From Dreissena polymorpha (taxonomy: Eukaryota; Mollusca; Bivalvia; Myida; Dreissenidae), in contig NC_068366.1 of the NCBI RefSeq assembly GCF_020536995.1, forward strand, positions 73,317,536 through 73,381,535: 64,000 nucleotides of DNA, in the 5' to 3' direction. Every line of letters starts with the position of its first letter. Position 1 is the first letter of the stretch. Both the position numbers and the translations under genes were made by a program. The notes below the pieces were generated by a model. It made no database searches. It saw only the letters and a list, made by a program, of their open reading frames with translations, and was not told the origin of the DNA. This document shows positions 47,938-59,760 of the stretch, in pieces.

Positions 47938-48213
47938 AATTATATGTGTGTTGTTATGAGAAAACTGGGCTTAATTCATCTGCGGAAAGTCTAGTCCCTG
48001 ATTAGCCTGTGCAGATTGCACAGGCTAATCAGGGACGAGACTTTCCGCGTTTACAGTATTTTTAGTTTGAAGGAAGTCCCTTCTTACCGAAAATCAAGTT
48101 TAAGCGGAAAGTGTCGTCCCTGATAAGCCGGTGCGGACTGCACAGGCTAATCTGGGACGACACTTTACGCACATGAATTTAGCCCAGTTTTATCAGAACA
48201 AGACACATATTAT
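47938..48213. mobile_element. Foldback MITE common in bivalves
   Basis: Left TTGTTATGAGAAAACTGGGC pairs with the reverse complement of right GCCCAGTTTTATCAGAACAA, and pairing continues into GCGGAAAGT and GTCCCTGATTAGCC. There is also an internal perfect arm CCTGATTAGCCTGTGCA with TGCACAGGCTAATCAGG. Flanking ATATGTGT/ACACATAT suggests the inverted repeat extends further outward. No coding. Confidence 0.75.
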
Positions 48214-48716
48214 AGAAAACGAGGTCAAATATTATAAAAAAATATAAACATGTATCATAAAAAAGAAACTTCACATATATTTGAAAGCCATCCTATATTT
48301 TGATAAATCTGAGTTTTTACTTTAAGATACACTGCTTTGAGGCCAGGAAAAAAACTTTTAAGAGTATAGTTTTGAAAAATATGTGTTAAAAAACATGAAA
48401 ATTTCAATTTTTTCCATATTTTTTTTTAAAACACTTCTGATTTTGTATTTAAATTTTTCTTAAGAACATACTGCATGTTGACAAAACACACAAAATATTG
48501 ATAACATGTTTTAATGGGTTTTTATTAAGTGCAAAAGACATGTACATTAATAAAAAAAAATTCAAAACATTTGGTTAACATCTTTATTTGTGAAAAAGTG
48601 ATCACATCTGACAGAGCGGCCCTACTCATTTATAAAACTTGAACCCTTTCCCTATGCAATACAAACAAAACTGTTGCCATAACTTAACATCTAAAATTTG
48701 AGAAAAGTTTTCATTT

Positions 48717-49612
48717 AGGCTTCATCATCCCCACGCTTTTCGGAGAAAAAGTGGGGATATTGTGGTTATCTCTGTTGTCCGTCCGTCCTGGCCACTTTCT
48801 CCTCCTACACTTTAAGCACTAGAACCTTGAAACTTACACACATGGTAGCTATGAGCATCTGTGCGACCCTGCACTATTTGGAATTTTGATCTGACCCCAA
48901 GGTCAAAAGTTATGTGGGTTGAGGTGGAGCCGGGTCAGAGATTTTTACTCATTTTTATGCCCCCGGATCGAAAGAAAGGGGGTATATTGTTTTTGGCCTG
49001 TCTGTCATTGTGTGTGTGTGTGTGTGTGTGTGTGTCCCAAAACTTTAACCTTGGTCATAACTTTTGCAATATTCAAGATAGCAACTTGATATTTGGCATG
49101 CATGTGTATCTCATGGAGCTGCACATTTTGAGTGCACCATACTACACTGAATGTCTTCAAATTGATACTGAACCTCTCTTATGGCAATACGGATAATCTC
49201 AACTATGCATGGCCCCATTACCAACCCTGGGGTGCCCCGCCCACATTGGCCACGCACACATAGACCACGCCCACCCAAAATTGCCTTTTACTATAATTTC
49301 TTCATTTCTACACCGATTCACTTCAAATTGATACTGAACCTCTCTTATGACATTATGGTTAATCTCAACTATGCATGGCCCCATTACCAACCCTGGGGCG
49401 CCCCGCCCACATAGGCCACGCCCACCCAAAATTGCCTTTTACTATAATTTCTTCATTTCTACAACGATTCACATCTAATTGATACCGAACTTCTCTTCAA
49501 TGCGTTCAATTTCAACTATGCATAGCCCCATTACCAACCCTGGGGCACCCCTGGGTCAAACATGCGGCGTGGGGATACACGTCGGCCTCTGACGCGCCAT
49601 TTCTAGTTTAAT
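48717..49612 (+). mobile_element. Composite pearl/Helentron-like repeats with three internal units
   Basis: Starts with a hairpin CCCCACGC...GTGGGG, and has a second hairpin start at 48958 (GCCCCCGGAT...AGGGGG). A (TG)n run lies at 49010-49034. Two and a half tandem units, 166 then 147 bp apart, contain CAACTATGCATGGCCCCATT. It ends GACGCGCCATTTCTAG. The hairpin plus CTAG end recalls Helentron-type nonautonomous elements; this is inference. Confidence 0.55.
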
Positions 49613-50008
49613 ATTTTTGAAATCACCCATTTTTGTGTAAAGTTTGGAGAAAAATCAAGAAAAACATATTTTAACAATGAAATACATTTAAGTTGTATGA
49701 TGATATTTTCATGTATTTCGACGTTTCCAATGTTCAGATAAATACCCTATTTGTACCCATTGAAAACCTTTAAAACTTTAATTTTGAATTGTTATTTTGT
49801 GTTGGGCTTGAAGAAAAAAGATTGATCTGTATGCAAATGTTTACATTATATCTCACAATCATAACAATTTCCAATTTATCGACAGTGGTGACCGGGTTTT
49901 ATCATTATTATATGATTATTAGTGCTTGTGATCATATTTCAGATGCCCAGGGGCCTTTATGGTTGGGTAAGGGAGGGGTGCTCCCTCCCTTCCTGAATTG
50001 ATTTTTAG

Positions 50009-50180
50009 CTCCACTGGCCAAAGGCCAGTGGAGTTTATGTCATGGTCCTGTGTCCGTCATGCGTGCGCCCGTCCGTGCCTGCGTGCGTCCGTCAGTTTAT
50101 TAACTTTTCCTTTAAACATCTTCTTCTCCTAAACTACTGGTCCAATTCTGATGAAATTTCTCAGTAATGTTCCTTGGGTG
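50009..50180 (+). mobile_element. Hairpin-headed repeat fragment
   Basis: Begins AGCTCCACTGGCC AAA GGCCAGTGGAGT, a perfect 11-12 bp stem. CGTCCGT-type sequence and TAAACTACTGGTCCAATT follow. Only the first ~170 bp are present. Confidence 0.55.
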
Positions 50181-50507
50181 AACCGCAGGGGTGGCGAAAT
50201 CTCAAAAAACTATACTTGTCCACGGACAACCATTTAGGAAATTTAACTTGTCCGTTGCTTAACTACACTTGTCCGTTAATGTTTATATAAATTATTAACG
50301 CATTTATTGATTAATGTAAAACAATGTGGAATATACCAAAATAAGTTTGATTTGCTAGTTTTATTTATAGTTGTATTTCAATAGTACATTCATTATAGCA
50401 GTATATTATAAACAATATAAATACTTTCTAAAACTTTAAATCTTGCAAAGCTAGTGTTATTAAAACATGTGTTGAACATAAGTACATCGTAATCTTAACA
50501 AATTAAA

Positions 50508-50755
50508 CTAGTCCAATATGTCGACCTCATCAGACTGAGGCTCTGTGCCGCTACTGGTAGCAATTTGATTATCATCAACTGGTAACCATTGAAAATCTGT
50601 GAGCCAAGTTTCTTGAAAAGTTCTGGTGCGTTTACTTAGATCATATTTTTTATCATAATCTTTCTTAGTTTTTTGGGAGGTGGACTGCTCAAAGCTTCGG
50701 GTTTCTGCCCCGTTGTTGAAGATTTAAAATAACTAAATGTTCCATTTTTTACCAT
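50508..50755 (-). pseudogene. TTF-type zinc-finger protein N-terminus (ZNF862-like), fragment
   Basis: The minus strand reads MVKNGTFSYFKSSTTGQKPE, then after a frame change near 50680 KTKKDYDKKYDLSKRTRTFQ and ETWLTDFQWLPVDDNQ, ending SDEVDILD and stop. The order YFK..., YDKKY...RTRTFQ..W...F.WL is the usual start of ZNF862/KIAA1586-like, hAT-derived proteins. The Cys residues of the finger that should follow are absent, so it is truncated. Confidence 0.4.
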
Positions 50756-50897
50756 TAAAGTCGTCTTAAATAACAAGGTAGACCGTGTTTTGATTATCTT
50801 ACTTTGATACTTTTTATTTCCGTCTGATTGTAAAAATAAAGAAACCAGTCTGTACACTGTGACTTTAGTTGAACCTCTTTTAAATTTGTTCAAATTA

Positions 50898-51960
50898 TGC
50901 GCCTGGGGTCAAATTTGACCCTGCTCTGGGGTTACAAAATTGAACATATGCTTATATAAGGCCTATTTTGTGAAATCTTTCAAAATCTTCGCATCCATAA
51001 CCATTTGGCATAGGGCTATCAAATTTGGTATGTAGAGACATCTAATAGTCCTCTACCAAATTTGTTTAAATTATGCCCCTGGGTTCAAATTTGAAACTGC
51101 CCCGGGGGTCACAAAATTTAACATATGCTAATATAGGGTCTATTTTGTGAAAACTTTACAACTCTTTTTGTCCATAACCATTGGGCCTAGGGCTACCAAA
51201 TTTGGAAGATAGTGACATCTTATAGTCCTCTACCAAGTTTGCTCAAATAATGTCCCTGGGGTCAAGTTTGACCCTGCCCCGAGGGTCACAAATTTGAACA
51301 TATGCTTGTATGAGGCCTATTTTGTGAAAACTTAAAAAATCTACTTGTCCATAACTGTATGGCATAGTGCTACCAAATTTGGTATGTATTGACATGTATT
51401 AATTCTCTTCTTAGTTTGTTCAAACTATGCCCCTGGGGTCAAATTTGAAACTGCCCCGGGGGTCACAAAATTGAACATATGCTTATAAATGGCTAATTTA
51501 GGGTAAACTTTAAAAATCATTCTTGTCCATAACCATTGGGCCTAGGGCTACCAAATTTGGTATGAAGTGACATCTTATAGTCCTCTACCAAGTTTGTTCA
51601 AATTATGCCTCTGGGGTCAACTTTGACCCTGCCCCGGGGGAGGGGGGTCACAAAATTGAATAAACGCTTATAAAGCGCCTATTTTGTGAAAATTTTAAAA
51701 ATCTTCTAGTTGAAAACCATTCGGACTATGGCTACCAAATTTGGTTTGCAGTAACATCTTATTGTCCTCTACCAAGTTTGTTCAAATTATGCCCTTTGGG
51801 TCAAATTTGACCCTGACCCGCGGGTCACAAAATTGAACATTATATACACTTCTTTCTTGCTTATTTTGTGAAAACTTTTAAAATATTCTTGTCCTTAACT
51901 CTCGGATCTAGGGCTACCACATTTTGTATGTAGTGAGATATAGTAGTTCTCTATGTGTCC
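50898..51960 (+). repeat. Six tandem units of about 177 bp
   Basis: Units open with TGCCCCTGGGGTCAAATTTG, then GGTCACAAAATTGAACATAT and GGGCTACCAAATTTGG. Starts are near 50898, 51075, 51252, 51428, 51606 and 51790. The length and style are those of pearl-type core repeats. Confidence 0.85.
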
Positions 51961-52285
51961 AATAATTATGTTGATGAAGGTGGCAGTGGTAATGACTTGA
52001 TATGTCTGTGAGATATGAATGCCAAAGTCTTCGATTTACATAACATGAATTTTTATGTAAAAGTGGTGGTTCTTCATAAATTCTACATGTTCTTTGTAAA
52101 TGATGACCTCTACAAAGTTGTTCCAGGAGTACCATATTGCCTGACAATCTTTTGTTTTATTGTTAACTTAAACTGTACTTGATTCTAGCATGCCACTATA
52201 CTTCTTTGAAGTAATTTGAGCAAAGTTCTCACTGTTTAGTAATGTATACATTGTTTAAGGTACATTTTAATTTCACATTTTGTAG

Positions 52286-55200
52286 GTGGACTTCAATATG
52301 TATGATCTACTTATGCTGCCACAATGTAAAGGCAACAATCACTGGGTTTTGCTGGTTGCAAGTGTTATGTCCAGGACTGTAACCATTTACGACTCATTGG
52401 GTGGTAACAACAAGGCCTTGTTCGATTTGTTCTGGTAAGGTTCAAAGCTGAAATTCATTTTTTGTCTTACCTGCTTGATATAGCAGTCACAGTAGCAGTT
52501 GGTGTATGTGCATTTTATGTGTGTCTCTGAGCTTATCCAAACTGTGATTCGATAATTGAATATGCAATTTTTAATATACACTTCAACACCGTTATTTCGA
52601 AGTCGTCGGGACCGTTAAAAAAACTTCGGATTAACGATAATTCGAAATAAACATTTGACAGAAGACTTTTCTGATTCTGTAAAAATAAAACGTTGTGGAA
52701 TTCGCATGGTTTTGTTACACGCTTACTTAAAAGCGTAAACTAGTCAGATAGCAAATAGATTTCCACTTGTAACAAACGGAGGAATAAAACGATTCTTTTT
52801 CTTGTTTTTATATTTGTCTTATTACAGAACATATAAAATATAAAGAATAGCACAAATTATCAGACATACATACATATGAATACATTTTCGGAAATTAAAC
52901 ATTTTTTTTTAACTAATACGCGATGTATCTCTGAACAACGGCGTTCGCGCAGACGACAAAGGTGTAATGATCGGCTTTTTACGCGCCACGACAAAGGTGT
53001 GAATTTACGCACCTTATTTTGCAGTTTTGACTTCGGATTAAAGATTGATAATTAGGTGCGAATTATAGTGTTGGGACCGACTGAATCACTTCGAATTAAC
53101 GATTTCTTCGGTTTAACGAAGTTCGGATTAACAATGAAATTTTACATTAAACAAAGGAGAACCAAAATCGGGACCTGAAAATTACTTCGAAATAACGGTG
53201 ACTTCGGATTATCGGTGTTCGAAATAACGGTGTTGAAGTGTAGCTTACCACATATGTTCTCCATGTAGAGAAGCTGCAGAGCATGCGTTAACAAGAGATC
53301 AAAGGTCACATTTAGGGAGCTTTTTTGGCCAGTTCCAGTTATCATTCATCAGGCAATATAGCAAACAAGATATTCAAAAAACTTTGTAAATCTTATTTGT
53401 TTTCTATATTTGGATTTTTATCTTAAATATTAACTTGTAATGAGCACCAACACTTAAAAATGATATAAATATATATAAATTTAAGCTTGCTTTCTTAGTT
53501 CATTCTTATTTATTATTGTGTCCTATCTCTCACACTTATGTGTTTCAAATAATGTGTTAATAGATTCACATATATATATATGTTTGAAAACTGATTACCA
53601 AAACAATTTGGTATAGATAAAGTACCGCTTAAGTATATAGGCACATGATTTTTGTTGATTTTTACCAACAAAATATTTGTTGCAGCCAGTTCATGTGTCA
53701 ACGAGGGCAAATTGTGAAAGATGGCTTGGAAAAAATCAGTTCAGAGTTAAAAGCGCCACCTTGCAACAAACAGCGCCACGGAAACAGCTGTGGAGTGTTT
53801 GCATTGATGGTAATAAATAAGCTTTATATTTCTATATAGGTGTCACTTTGTCGTACTGTCGGTCGGTCTGTCTCGAAATTTCATCCGATCTTCACCAAAC
53901 TTGGTCACAAGTTGTATCTTGATGATGTTTAGGCCAAGTTTGAATATGGGTCATGCTGGGTCAAAAACTAGGTCACGGGGTCACTTAGTGTGTTTTAAAC
54001 CGAAAGTTTGTCCGGACCATAACTATGTCATTTATCGTTAGATTTTAAAATAACTTGGTACATTTGTTCACCATCATGGAACGGTGTGTTGCGTGAAAAA
54101 AGTACGTCGATATCCCCAAGATCAAGGTCACACTTGGAGTTCAAGGGTCAAATGCTTGTCCGGGCCATAACTTTATCATTTATTGTGAGATTTTAAAATC
54201 ATTTAGCAAATTTGTTCACCATCATGGGGCGGTGTGTCGCGCGAAAGAATAACTTCAATATCTCGAAGGTCAAGGTCACACTTTGAGTTCAAAGATTAAA
54301 AATGGCCATAAATGAGCTTGTCTGGGCAATAACTATGTCATTCATAGTGAGATTTTAAAATCATTTGGCACATTTGTTCACCATCATTGGACGGTGTGTC
54401 GCGCGAAAGAATTACGTCGATAACTCCAAGTTCAAGGTCACACTTTGAGTTCAGAGGTAGAAAAAGGCCATGTTGATAACTCCAAGGTCTTGGTCACACT
54501 TGGAGTTCAAAAGTAAAAAAAAATGGCCATACATTTGGACTGCATGTCATGCTAAAGAATTCAAGAGTTCAAAGGTCAAAATGGCCATAAATGATAATGG
54601 CATTATCATTCTTAAAAATAGCCATAAATTTGATTCTCTTGTTTTGTGAAGACAGCATGCAAAATAGTCTGTGTCAATTCGGCCGTGGGGGTATTTGTCA
54701 CGTCTGTGACAAAGCTCTAGTTTGCTTAGTAAAGATCTGCATTAACTTTTATTCAACAAAATAATGGGAGAATGTAGAATATAATCATCGTACCTTTCTG
54801 TTGGTGCATTGGTTTTTAGAGCCTTGCATTTTCTTTTAATTTATAAAGGACATGATATTTCATATGTAATATCATAACCTGAGGATCAAACTGTGTTATA
54901 GAGTCTTTTGTCAAATAACCCTGAAGAAAGGTTAAACAAGAAGATTACTCATATTTTAATTTATTAATGTGTCATATAATGAAAAAAAGCATTCTCTTTG
55001 CTCCAATATATTGTTTTGTATGAAAAGTTGTTTTTCAGTGTCTTAATGTGATTGTATATTTATGCTGCATAAAACATGAATACTTTTCACTGTCAAACTA
55101 TCGTTCTTGCAATTTTATTTTCAGAAATAGTATTTTTTGTGAACACTTAATCTAGTGAATATATATGCTTTTCTTATTGCAAACAACTGTTGTTGTTTTT

Positions 55201-56072
55201 ATGCCCCCCTTCGAAGAAGAGGGGGTATATTGCTTTGCTCATGTCGGTCGGTCTGTCGGTCCGTCCACCAGGTGGTTGTCAGACGATAACTCAAGAACGC
55301 TTGGGCCTAGGATCATGAAACTTCATAGGTAGATTGATCATGACTCGCAGATGACCCTTATTGATTTTGAGGTCACTTGGTCAAAGGTGAAGGTCACAGC
55401 GACCAGAAATAGTAAAATGGTTTTTGAATGATAACTCAAGAACGCATACGCCTAGGATCATGAAACTTCATGGGTAGATTGATCATGACTTGCAGATGAC
55501 CCTAATTGATTTTTAGGTCACTAGGTCAAAGGTCCAGGTCACGGTGACCCGAAATAGTAAAATGGTTTCCGGATGATAACTCAAGAACGCATACGCCTAG
55601 GATCATGAAACTTCATGGGTAGATTGATCATGACTCGCAGATGACCCCTATTGATTTTGAGGTCACTAGGTCAAAGGTCAAGGTCACAGTGATTCAAAAT
55701 AGTAAAATGGTTTTCGGATGATAACTCAAGAACGCATACACCTAGGATCATGAAACTTCATAGGTAGATTGATCATGACTTGCAGATGACCCCTATTGAT
55801 TTTGAGGTCACAAGGTCAAAGGTCAAGGTCACAGTGACCCGAAATAGTAAAATGATTTTCAGATGATAACTCAAGAATGCTTTTGCCTAGGATCATGACA
55901 CTTCATAGGTACATTGATCGTGACCCGCAGATGACCCCTATTGATTTTCAGGTCACTATTTTAACACAAGTATGAATGACTTTTACTTTATTTCCAGACT
56001 GCCAAATGTTTGGTCATTAAAAAGCATCCCACAATGTTGCGACAGGCCTATGATTCAGTTTATCGAGACTAG
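52286..56072 (+). CDS. Ulp1/SENP-like C48 cysteine protease, last three exons
   Basis: Exon 52286-52434 (after TTTTGTAG): VDFNMYDLLMLPQCKGNNHW, VLLVASVMSRTVTIYDSLGG, with catalytic His (NHW) and Asp (YDSLG). Donor TCTG|GTAAGG, phase 2. Exon 53686-53809 (after TTGTTGCAG): CQFMCQRGQIVKDGLEKISS, then CNKQRHGNSCGVFALM, with the oxyanion Gln (KQRHG) and nucleophile Cys (SCGVF). Phase 0. Exon 55998-56072: TAKCLVIKKHPTMLRQAYDS, VYRD, stop. Phases agree and there are no stops, so the catalytic core looks functional. The family removes SUMO or similar proteins, or processes precursors. Upstream exons are unresolved. Similar proteases also occur in several DNA transposons, so host gene versus transposon origin is open. 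Confidence 0.72.
52579..53240. mobile_element. pogo/Tc1-like MITE in the protease intron
   Basis: TA flanks at 52577-52578 and 53241-53242. Ends CACTTCAACACCGTTATTTC and its reverse complement form at least 23 bp of perfect inverted repeat. Subterminal TTCGGATTAACGA and TTCGAAATAA motifs repeat. No transposase. Confidence 0.8.
53838..54722 (+). repeat. Tandem array of about 150-160 bp units
   Basis: After GTCGGTCGGTCTGTCTCG, units contain CATAACTATGTCATTTAT, TTGTTCACCATCATGG and AAGGTCACACTT at about 54010, 54158 and 54319, then decay. Ends GTCTGTGACAAAGCTCTAG. Lies in the second protease intron. Confidence 0.75.
55198..55965 (+). repeat. Five tandem units of about 145 bp with hairpin head
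   Basis: The head ATGCCCCCCTTCGAAGAAGA then GGGGGTAT forms a stem. Units begin GATAACTCAAGAACGC at about 55285, 55430, 55575, 55720 and 55863, with CATGAAACTTCATAGGTAGA inside. It stops about 30 bp before the last protease exon. Confidence 0.85.
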
Positions 56073-56799
56073 TCGTGAGAAGCAGACTTCTGATTCCTGG
56101 AGTGCGGCAAACATATCTGTGCGACTCGATCACTCCACTGTAAAGACCCGCACGGCATTAAAATGGATATTATCAATATGTGTTGTTGCTCGAAAATATG
56201 TTTGTGTAGCAGGAAGTGCTTTGGGCTCGATTAATCTGAGAACTCAACAAAATATTAATAAAATCCTTCTGTGCCTTTTAGTTCTGAAAACAGAAGTAGC
56301 CAGTTGGTATTACACATCTCCTAAACAAGTACAGCACGATAAAACTTATAAACCTAGATATTTATTTATGTAGTGGTGTATTTTTCAATGAGTGCCTTAT
56401 GATTCCAAAAACATATTGACTTAAAATAAATAATCCCGATGGCGTAAATGACTTATCATTTCATGTTCATGAACCGGCTTTAAAATACTTTGTAGACTTA
56501 TCTGCTAGGCGGTGAGGACTTTTAGACCACCTGATAAACTTCAACTTTATTTGCCCTAGTTCAGTAACCGACTAAACATATGCTAACATTATACTGATGA
56601 CTGATGAGTCTGTTGTGTCTTATATTCTCATTGCTACTTAAAATATTTAGTCTATGTCAACGTTTAGACTAATAATAAGCAAATTCGTTAAATTGATATC
56701 CCCGCCAAATAAATTTTGATTATTGATGGGTGCAGAACTAACAGAAAAGTTTATTTGAAGGGTTGTACCCTTATCTCACTTATTTTATAGTAACAACAT
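56073..56799. other. 3' flank of the protease gene
   Basis: An open frame to 56373 follows the stop in another frame but is not recognised. AATAAA near 56426 is a possible poly(A) signal. Confidence 0.35.
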
Positions 56800-57500
56800 A
56801 AAAAAACAATTGGCAATAACTCTTATTTAAGAAAGTGTAGGGTTATAGATTTTGTGCATGACACCTCTCCTCATTGATATCTTAACGTCCATTAAATTTC
56901 ATCTTTAAATCGTGTATAGTATCTGTGATATAGTCCTGTAAAGTAACATCAGACATGTACATATGTACTAGGGTTATGTTTCTTGTGCATGGCACTTATT
57001 CTCATTGACAATTATACACCCATGAAATTTCATGTTGAAATCTTGTATTTATAGTTTCTGAGATAAAGCCCTGAAAAGTTACATCATACAAAAACAACAA
57101 AGGGCAATAACTCTTATTTAAGAAAGTGAAGGGTTGTGGTTCTTATGCATGGTTCTATAAATGAGATATAGCCCTGAAAAGTTACATCATAAAATAACAA
57201 TAACAAGAAAGGGCAATAACCGTTATGTAAGAAAGTATACGGTTATGGTTCTCGTGCATTGATAATTATACACCCATGAAGTTTCATGTTAAAATCTTGT
57301 ATAGTATCTGAGATATAGCCCTAGTTACATCATAGAAAAACAACATAGCGCAATAACTCTTATTTCAGAAAGCGACGGGTTATGGTTCTTGTACATGGCA
57401 CCTCTCCTCAGCTATATTTATACACCCATAAAGTTTCATGTTGAATACTTATATTGAGTTTCTGAGATAGAGCACTGACAAGTTTGTGAGTGACTGCACT
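56800..57500 (+). repeat. Tandem array of about 140 bp units
   Basis: Units contain GGCAATAACTCTTATTTAAG, CTCATTGA and CATGAAATTTCATGTT at about 56808, 56950, 57100, 57208 and 57345. It ends GACTGCACTGACAGACAGAC. Confidence 0.75.
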
Positions 57501-58339
57501 GACAGACAGACCAACGGTACGTTTAAGTATATTTAGCGTACCTGGGGTACATTAAAGTATACTTAAGAGTACACGGGGTACTTTAAAGCATTACCCGAGC
57601 TGAAGCGACAATTGCCAATCAAGCTTATTGACATATTAAATAAATGATGATAGTGGTAACTATGATTGTATGAAATATAATAAAATAGTTTTCCTGAATT
57701 GAGTGTACATGTGAATTAGCTAAAATAATGATAAAAACACCGATTGGGATTATATATTTCTGGAACTGAATTTGGTTCATAATAAGTTTTTAACTTTTTT
57801 AAGCTAAAATAATATATATATATTATATAATCTGAAAATATTTTCTTCAATCAATGTGATATCTTTGTATTAAATAAGTGCAACACTCATGACTGTAAAT
57901 TAGGCATTACTATATTTCTTTACAACGTAATGCATGTACATCATCGATATATATAACATTTAAAACGAAAATCGTTTTAAAATTCAAATGTTTGCATTGT
58001 GTTAGAACTACTGTTTCGATATCTTTGTTGTGAATAATGTGTTAAGGTTCAACGTCCGAAAAAAGATGTCCGAAAATAACTGCAAGCTGTAAAAACGCGA
58101 AATTAAGTTGAATTGAAACAACAATGCGTTAAATATTATTTTTCATCAATCTGACATTTTTCACGGCGACTGATCGGAGCAATATCACGGAGGTACTGTG
58201 AAATCGTCAGATCTCACGATCTGACAATATTGACGCTACACCGGTCTATTTCGTTTCCGTAGAGATAGCTAATGTCGTCCGTTTGTAAGCTCAAATTTGA
58301 TTGGCCGACGGGTTCAATGGTTTATTCTAAAAATAAATG

Positions 58340-58512
58340 CTGCTCGAGCAGCATATTGCTGCTCGAGCAGGAATTTTGCTGCTCGAGCAGCATTTAAATG
58401 CTGCTCGACCAGTAAATTGCTGCTCGAGCAGCAATATGCTGCTCGAGCAGCAATATGCTGCTCGAGCAGCATTTAAATGCTGCTCGAGCTGCATTTTTTT
58501 CTGCTCGAGCAG
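58340..58512. repeat. Palindromic minisatellite CTGCTCGAGCAG, nine units, inverted relative to the 42 kb copy
   Basis: Units start at 58340, 58359, 58379, 58401, 58420, 58439, 58458, 58480 and 58501. Seven are perfect palindromes; 58401 has GACCAG and 58480 GAGCTG. The right flank AAGTTAAAGTTTCGACCCC is the reverse complement of the left flank of the 42 kb copy. The inner side TTCTAAAAATAAATG mirrors that copy's inner side. Confidence 0.95.
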
Positions 58513-58541
58513 AAGTTAAAGTTTCGACCCCTTTGGTGCGC

Positions 58542-59213
58542 CATAGTAATTAGTTTACTTCAAACAAATACTGTACTGTATAATGAAAACAAAAAACATT
58601 TAAAATATCGGGATTCGATTTAAACTTGATACAAAAATCTCATCCGCTTGCAATTTGACAATGTATTATTGCTGTATATTAAAGATTATACTGATACAAG
58701 TATTTGTAAATTACTGAGAAAAATTATCTTGAAAATTATCTTAAAATTGCCCTCCTCGATTGATGACTATTGATAAACGAAAAGAAAATAATTACATGTG
58801 TTGTCATGCAGTTCATATATAATGCACATTAAGGTTCAGAAATTTCAGAAATTATGACAATTTTTTTTTAAATTATCAAATATCCAATATATTTGCATAC
58901 CCCTCTTAAATCGTCAAATACTTATCGAAGCATGTCTTGTTTCCGCTATGAATAATACCGGTAATTATGCGAAATCGACAACAATAGCCAAATAATTGTA
59001 AGAGCTTGTAGTGGTCAGACCATAAAGATCGTCATGCACTGACCAATACGCCGACTTTATTCAGATTTTCAATACAGTAGCAATCCATTTCGATGACTAT
59101 ACTGATAAATGATAGTCATGTTTTGCCCTGTAGTTCAAACGGATTGATTGCAATCTTCTGTCTTTATTTTTACATTTGCATAAGACAATTTTGCTAAGTT
59201 AGTTGGGTGCATG
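58542..59213. other. No gene seen
   Basis: AT-rich; nothing recognised. Confidence 0.4.
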
Positions 59214-59345
59214 CTATACGATGAGCGCGTTGGTCTTAACGCACAAGACCTGTGAGACTCGGGTTCACTTTCCACTCCAGGCGTTTGATAGTTGATATTA
59301 TGGTCACCATACAGGAAATGGCGGGATGGTCACTATCCGGATAAT
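59214..59345 (+). mobile_element. Degenerate SINE related to the one at 10.4 kb
   Basis: The B-box-like GGGTTCACTTTCC and the body TGGTCACCAT...CCGGATAAT match the 10418 SINE in order. The A box is degraded. Confidence 0.4.
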
Positions 59346-59524
59346 AAAGAAATACAGTCTCAGTCGCGAAAAGGAAACATAAACTTAAAAAAAAAACGCA
59401 ACAGTGTGAATGCATGTGTTTGTTTCAAAATACATTTTTGTCAATTGTATGTTAAATAGATTGACATAGAATTTTGAGAATGATAATGAAGAGTTAAATG
59501 ATGAAAAATAAGTATACGCGATAC

Positions 59525-59616
59525 AAATACTACTGCTGCTGCTGTTGCTGCTACTGCCACTGCCACTGCTACTTCTACTGCTACTGCTACTGCTACTGCT
59601 ACTGCTACTGCTACTG

Positions 59617-59654
<38 letters not shown>

Positions 59655-59760
59655 GCTGCTACTACTACTACTACTGCTACTACTACCACTACTACTATTA
59701 ATAGTTATAGTAATAGTTATAGTAATAGTTATAGTAATAGTTATAGTAATAGTAATGATA
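59525..59760. repeat. Compound microsatellite (TAC/TGC)n and (TAGTAA/TAGTTA)n
   Basis: About 170 bp of TAC, TGC and CCA triplets is followed by repeats of ATAGTTATAGTA. Poly-Ser, poly-Leu and poly-Tyr frames across it are artefacts. Confidence 0.95.

Noticed and set aside
52286-56072. Protease as part of a virus-like element
   Set aside because: The motifs are those of the C48 Ulp1/SENP class with spliced exons, and no capsid, polymerase or integrase companion is visible.
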